A program made the position numbers and the translations under genes. The notes beneath the pieces were generated by a model that searched no databases, had not been told where the DNA came from, and saw nothing but the letters and a program-made list of their open reading frames with translations. From Polyodon spathula (taxonomy: Eukaryota > Chordata > Actinopteri > Acipenseriformes > Polyodontidae), in the NCBI RefSeq assembly GCF_017654505.1, contig NC_054553.1, positions 376,001 to 440,000 of the forward strand: a stretch of 64,000 nucleotides of DNA. The letters are read 5' to 3'. This document shows, piece by piece, positions 60,461 to 64,000 of the stretch. Each line of letters begins with the position of its first letter. Positions within the stretch are counted from its first letter, which is position 1.

Positions 60461-61690
60461 AGCTCATACCTGAACCCGGAGCGAATGACGGCTCTGTGTG
60501 TGTGACCCACTCCCCAGTGAAGTGTGTCAGGGCTGGGCTTTGCTGTGCTGTATCTGTTCTATATGTGCTGCACTAGAGCTCCTTGAAGAGAATCTTTCAT
60601 TGAGATCAGGATTCGGTCTACACACTCCACAGGTAGTCGACTGCAGTAATGCCTCCCTTTCAAGGCTTGACTCAAGAGCAAAGTGTGCACACAGCCTTCT
60701 GTTATGATCCAAACATAATCAAATGACTTCTTGCAAGCTCCTTATTTATGGGAAGGCGTCATTGCATGTCAAGAATAGTAAGTGTGAGAATTAGATCCTC
60801 TTTGATTGATTCACTCAGAACAGGACAGACTCTGGCCCTGGCAGTATTGATTAGTGCTTTGTCGCTCCGCTTGCTGTGGATGAGAGCTTGTAAAACTTGT
60901 TTCCTAGTACTGTATTTAAAAATAAATAAATAAATAAACCACACTTACTTAATACACTACTATATTCTGAAGAGAAGATTACATAAAATACAAACATGAA
61001 ATGGATTTCTCAAGCTGTCCATGAAAAAAAAAAAGCTATTTAGGTCACTACGGCAGTTGTATTAACTGTAAATCTGTTTCCATGGAAACCTTCCAGCCCC
61101 AGCTGTACAGTAAAAGAATCCCCAAGGACAAGCACCCTGGTGACGTGTGTTAGCAGAAGGCCCACTAATGTGCAGAGCAGGTATTGGTGAATCAGTGCAA
61201 TCACACATGCACACATCACACTGTCTGCACCGTTAAATCGCTCACATTGCAACCCAAGGAAAGGCGTCTTTGTGTTGTGAGTCTTTTCTACATTTCCATA
61301 TCACACTGTTGAACATCATGCTGGTATCAAACTCTGTGCATATAAATCATTGTGCTGAACCTGGTGTTCTTTTCATGTTTTTTATTGCTGCTGTGTCACA
61401 GTCTATTAATGCACAATGAGAAGTTGGACGCTTTGACAAGGATTAAATCAAAATAGTAAGTGCTATAGCCATGTTACTGACATACTGCAGAGGCACTGTT
61501 ATGCAGGGCTGCTGTGTACTGTACACCGGTATATATCTACCAGGATTTATACATGTAATTCGGGGTCTGGAATACCTCTAGGTTATTATTATCAGTCTGT
61601 TTGTTTCTCAGAAGTGCTGTTACTACGTGGAGCGTATCTGACATAGAGGTGTCATCAAATGCTGTTGAGAAACTGTGAGCGCTACAGTAC

Positions 61691-62205
61691 AGCACTGAAT
61701 GTAAATGCATGAGGTCCCTGGTGAGTGTGCGCTCTGAAACAGGCGCTGAATGTAAATGCATGAGGTCCCTGGTGAGTGTGCACTTTGAAACAGGCTCTGA
61801 ATGTAAATGCATGAGGTCCCTAGTGAGTACACTCCGAAACAGGCTCTGAATGTAAATGCATGAGGTCCCTGGTGAGTGTGCGCTCTGAAACAGGCTCTGA
61901 ATGTAAATGCGTGAGGTCCCTGGTGAGTGTGCACTCTGAAACAGGCTCTGAATGTAAATGCATGAGGTCCCTGGTGAGTGTGCGCTCTGAAACAGGCTCT
62001 GAATGTAAATGCCTGAGGTCCCTGGTGAGTGTGCACTCTGAAACAGGCTCTGAATGTAAATGCGTGACGTCCCTGGTGAGTACGCTCTGAAACAGGCTCT
62101 GAATGTAAATGCGTGAGGTCCCTGGTGAGTGTGCGCTGTGAAACAGGCTCTGAATGTAAATGCATGAGGTCCCTGGTGAGCTTGCGCTCTGAAACAGGCT
62201 CTGAA
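61691..62205. repeat. 51-bp minisatellite, 10 copies, each with a splice-donor-like GTGAGT
   Basis: Units gaatgtaaatgcatgaggtc ... ctggtgagtgtgcgctctga. GTGAGT occurs at 61721, 61772, 61823, 61872, 61923, 61974, 62025, 62076 and 62125, with GTGAGC at 62176. Spacing is 51 bp except two 49-bp units. Long minus-strand frames (239 and 180 codons) are artefacts of the 3n period. Confidence 0.95.
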
Positions 62206-62826
62206 GCTCATCATTATTACGGGTGGGTAGAGTGTGAAGGGCAAAGCTTTTGACACACTAACTCAGAGAAGTGGAACCTAAAGGCAGAACTGTGATCAGG
62301 ATGTTCCAGTCAATCAGCCCATACACATACAAGGGAACCCAAACAACATGAGGAGTACTTTGAGTTCAGCTAGGAGATTCTATTTTATACCCACTACAAC
62401 AGCCACTTTCCTGTGGGATCACTAGCATTATATAGAGCAGCTTCCCCATATCTCGTCTCCTTTGTTTCCATGTCCACAGGATACTTTGCGGTCCACTCCG
62501 GCACACAGGTTTCATTCTCACCTGGAGCAACTTGAGGACACAAACTGAATGCTAAGTGGCTGAGCGGCATTCAGCTCACTCTCATATTTTAAACAGGACT
62601 GGCAGTTTCCCTCTGAAAAGATTCAGAATGTCATCCTCCTTCTGAGATTCTTTCTCTCTCCAGTTATTGCAAACAAGGGTTTGTTAAAAAGCACTGCAGG
62701 TGCTTCATGCAAACGGCCTTTAAATGAAGAGAAGTGAGCAATTGTGTGCGTCATGTACTGGTAAAGGTCAAGAGAACAGAAACTGACTGCTGTGGGTTAG
62801 GTATCATCACCCAATCTATTTGCCTA

Positions 62827-62828
<2 letters not shown>

Positions 62829-62904
<76 letters not shown>
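62829..62904. repeat. (GT)n(TA)n compound microsatellite
   Basis: About 53 bp of GT then about 22 bp of TA, followed by three attcat units. Confidence 0.97.
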
Positions 62905-63039
62905 TCATATTCATATTCATGCATGACTTCAGGCATTATAACCCCTTGTCTGTGACAATAGTCTTGCCTCAGGGCAATCATTTTCCACTGTGGCCCTCTT
63001 TTCCAGTCCATATATACTTTATATAGCGAGACTGAGTAC

Positions 63040-63040
63040 A

Positions 63041-63070
<30 letters not shown>
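63040..63070. repeat. (ATT)n microsatellite
   Basis: Perfect trinucleotide run. Confidence 0.95.
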
Positions 63071-63073
<3 letters not shown>

Positions 63074-64000
63074 GTATTCCAGCAGCTATATTATTGTAGG
63101 TAATATAGCTGCTGGTATACAGGTGTCCTGTATACAGTATAATCTGTACGAAGTAAAGATATTCGTGTTCTAGCAGCTTCTGCTCAGAACAGTATTTTGT
63201 GCAAACCTAGCAAAACCTGAGAACCGATCTTTCAATTGTGTTGAACTTGGTACAGACATTTCTTAACACAACCTTTTAAGGGTTCCAGAATCTATGCTAA
63301 TAAGGCTGCTCAGAACCTCTTGCCATCGTTTTAATGGAACTGTCAGTAGTGTAAATATTGTCTAGGTATGCCTCCTTTTCTGTTGCATTGACTCCTGTAT
63401 GTAAAGTTAATATACTGCTTCTTAAGTAAGCCGTTGTTATGGTCCTGTTTAGTGCAAAGGTTATACTGTGTGTGCATCACTTTCCCTGATATTCCTGTAT
63501 TGATTTTGATGTCCATGTCGGGATCCTGCTGAAGACAGATATCAGAATAGTGTTTAAGCACTTTTATTGTGATTTGACTAAGATGGATGTGACATTGCTA
63601 ATAGCTTCATTAACAGTGGGTAATAGAGGGCAGAGTCTGGGCAAGTGGAGAGAATAGTGAAATTACCATTACTGCACAGCCATTAAGCGGTAATCTCATC
63701 ACTCTCCGCTCTCACTCGCTTTCTTGCCAAAGCCTTCCCGCTGTCCTTCAAAGCTTCATTAATTCATTATCAAAAGCAGATTAAAATGAAAGAGAAGGGG
63801 AAATGTTAATCATAACACTGTATCTTATAATTAACATCCTGGCTCTTTGCAAAATGTTGTTGTTGTTTTTTTTTGGTGGGGGTGGGGCTTTTGAGAATAT
63901 TAATGAAAAAACACAGTTCTCCTGGAAAGAAAAAGCACATGGCAAAACACTGGTACACCGTGTTTGAAAATACCTGAAGCTAAACACGCAAACCAACAAA

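Larger units (their letters stand above)
50034..64000 (+). other. aff2 intron 1 (incomplete)
   Basis: Starts with gtaagt. Nothing resembling the next AFF2 exon (in human beginning HYEQDRSALKKREW) was found on the + strand to the window end. Contents are minisatellites at 57217, 58681, 59544 and 61691, several simple repeats and a foldback element at 56703. No independent gene supported. Confidence 0.7.

Noticed and set aside
61537..62256. 239-codon and 180-codon minus-strand frames
   Set aside because: Artefacts of the 51-bp minisatellite.

Overview
This window is vertebrate nuclear DNA. It has long AT-rich non-coding stretches, GT-AG introns, abundant micro- and minisatellites, a decayed Tc1/mariner transposon and three 5'-truncated LINE/SINE tails ending in (GATT)n. 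The repeat types and the divergence of the proteins from mammals suggest a ray-finned fish, possibly a non-teleost lineage such as sturgeon, paddlefish or gar. That placement is inference; no species is proven by the sequence.

Three genes lie on the + strand in the order fmr1, fmr1nb, aff2. This is the order and orientation of the human fragile-X/FRAXE interval (FMR1, FMR1NB, AFF2). (1) fmr1 is complete: 15 coding exons between 15431 and 25052 encode 570 residues, with a likely 3'UTR reaching about 28030. The first 330 residues can be numbered one-to-one with human FMRP, and there is no counterpart of human exons 11 and 12. (2) A small six-exon gene, 29869-31824 (189 residues), encodes a two-transmembrane protein with a trefoil-like six-cysteine domain and is best read as the fmr1nb orthologue. 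(3) The first coding exon of aff2 is at 49981-50033; the remaining 14 kb are its first intron and no second exon was recognised.

Layout: 1-14600 is gene-free upstream DNA with three minisatellites, one LINE/SINE tail and simple repeats. 14820-15430 is the relatively CpG-rich fmr1 promoter and leader. 15431-28030 is fmr1. 28031-29850 is a short intergenic gap. 29851-31920 is fmr1nb. 31921-49780 is intergenic and holds minisatellites, tRNA-like SINE heads, a third LINE/SINE tail, the Tc1 relic and two foldback elements. 49781-64000 is the aff2 leader, first exon and intron 1, which carries at least four 45-51-bp minisatellites and a foldback element centred on telomere-like repeats.

FMRP is an RNA-binding translational regulator, AFF2 a nuclear AF4-family elongation cofactor and FMR1NB a poorly understood membrane protein. 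They form a conserved neighbourhood rather than an operon-like unit. Neither the fmr1 nor the aff2 leader contains the CGG/CCG repeat that expands in humans.
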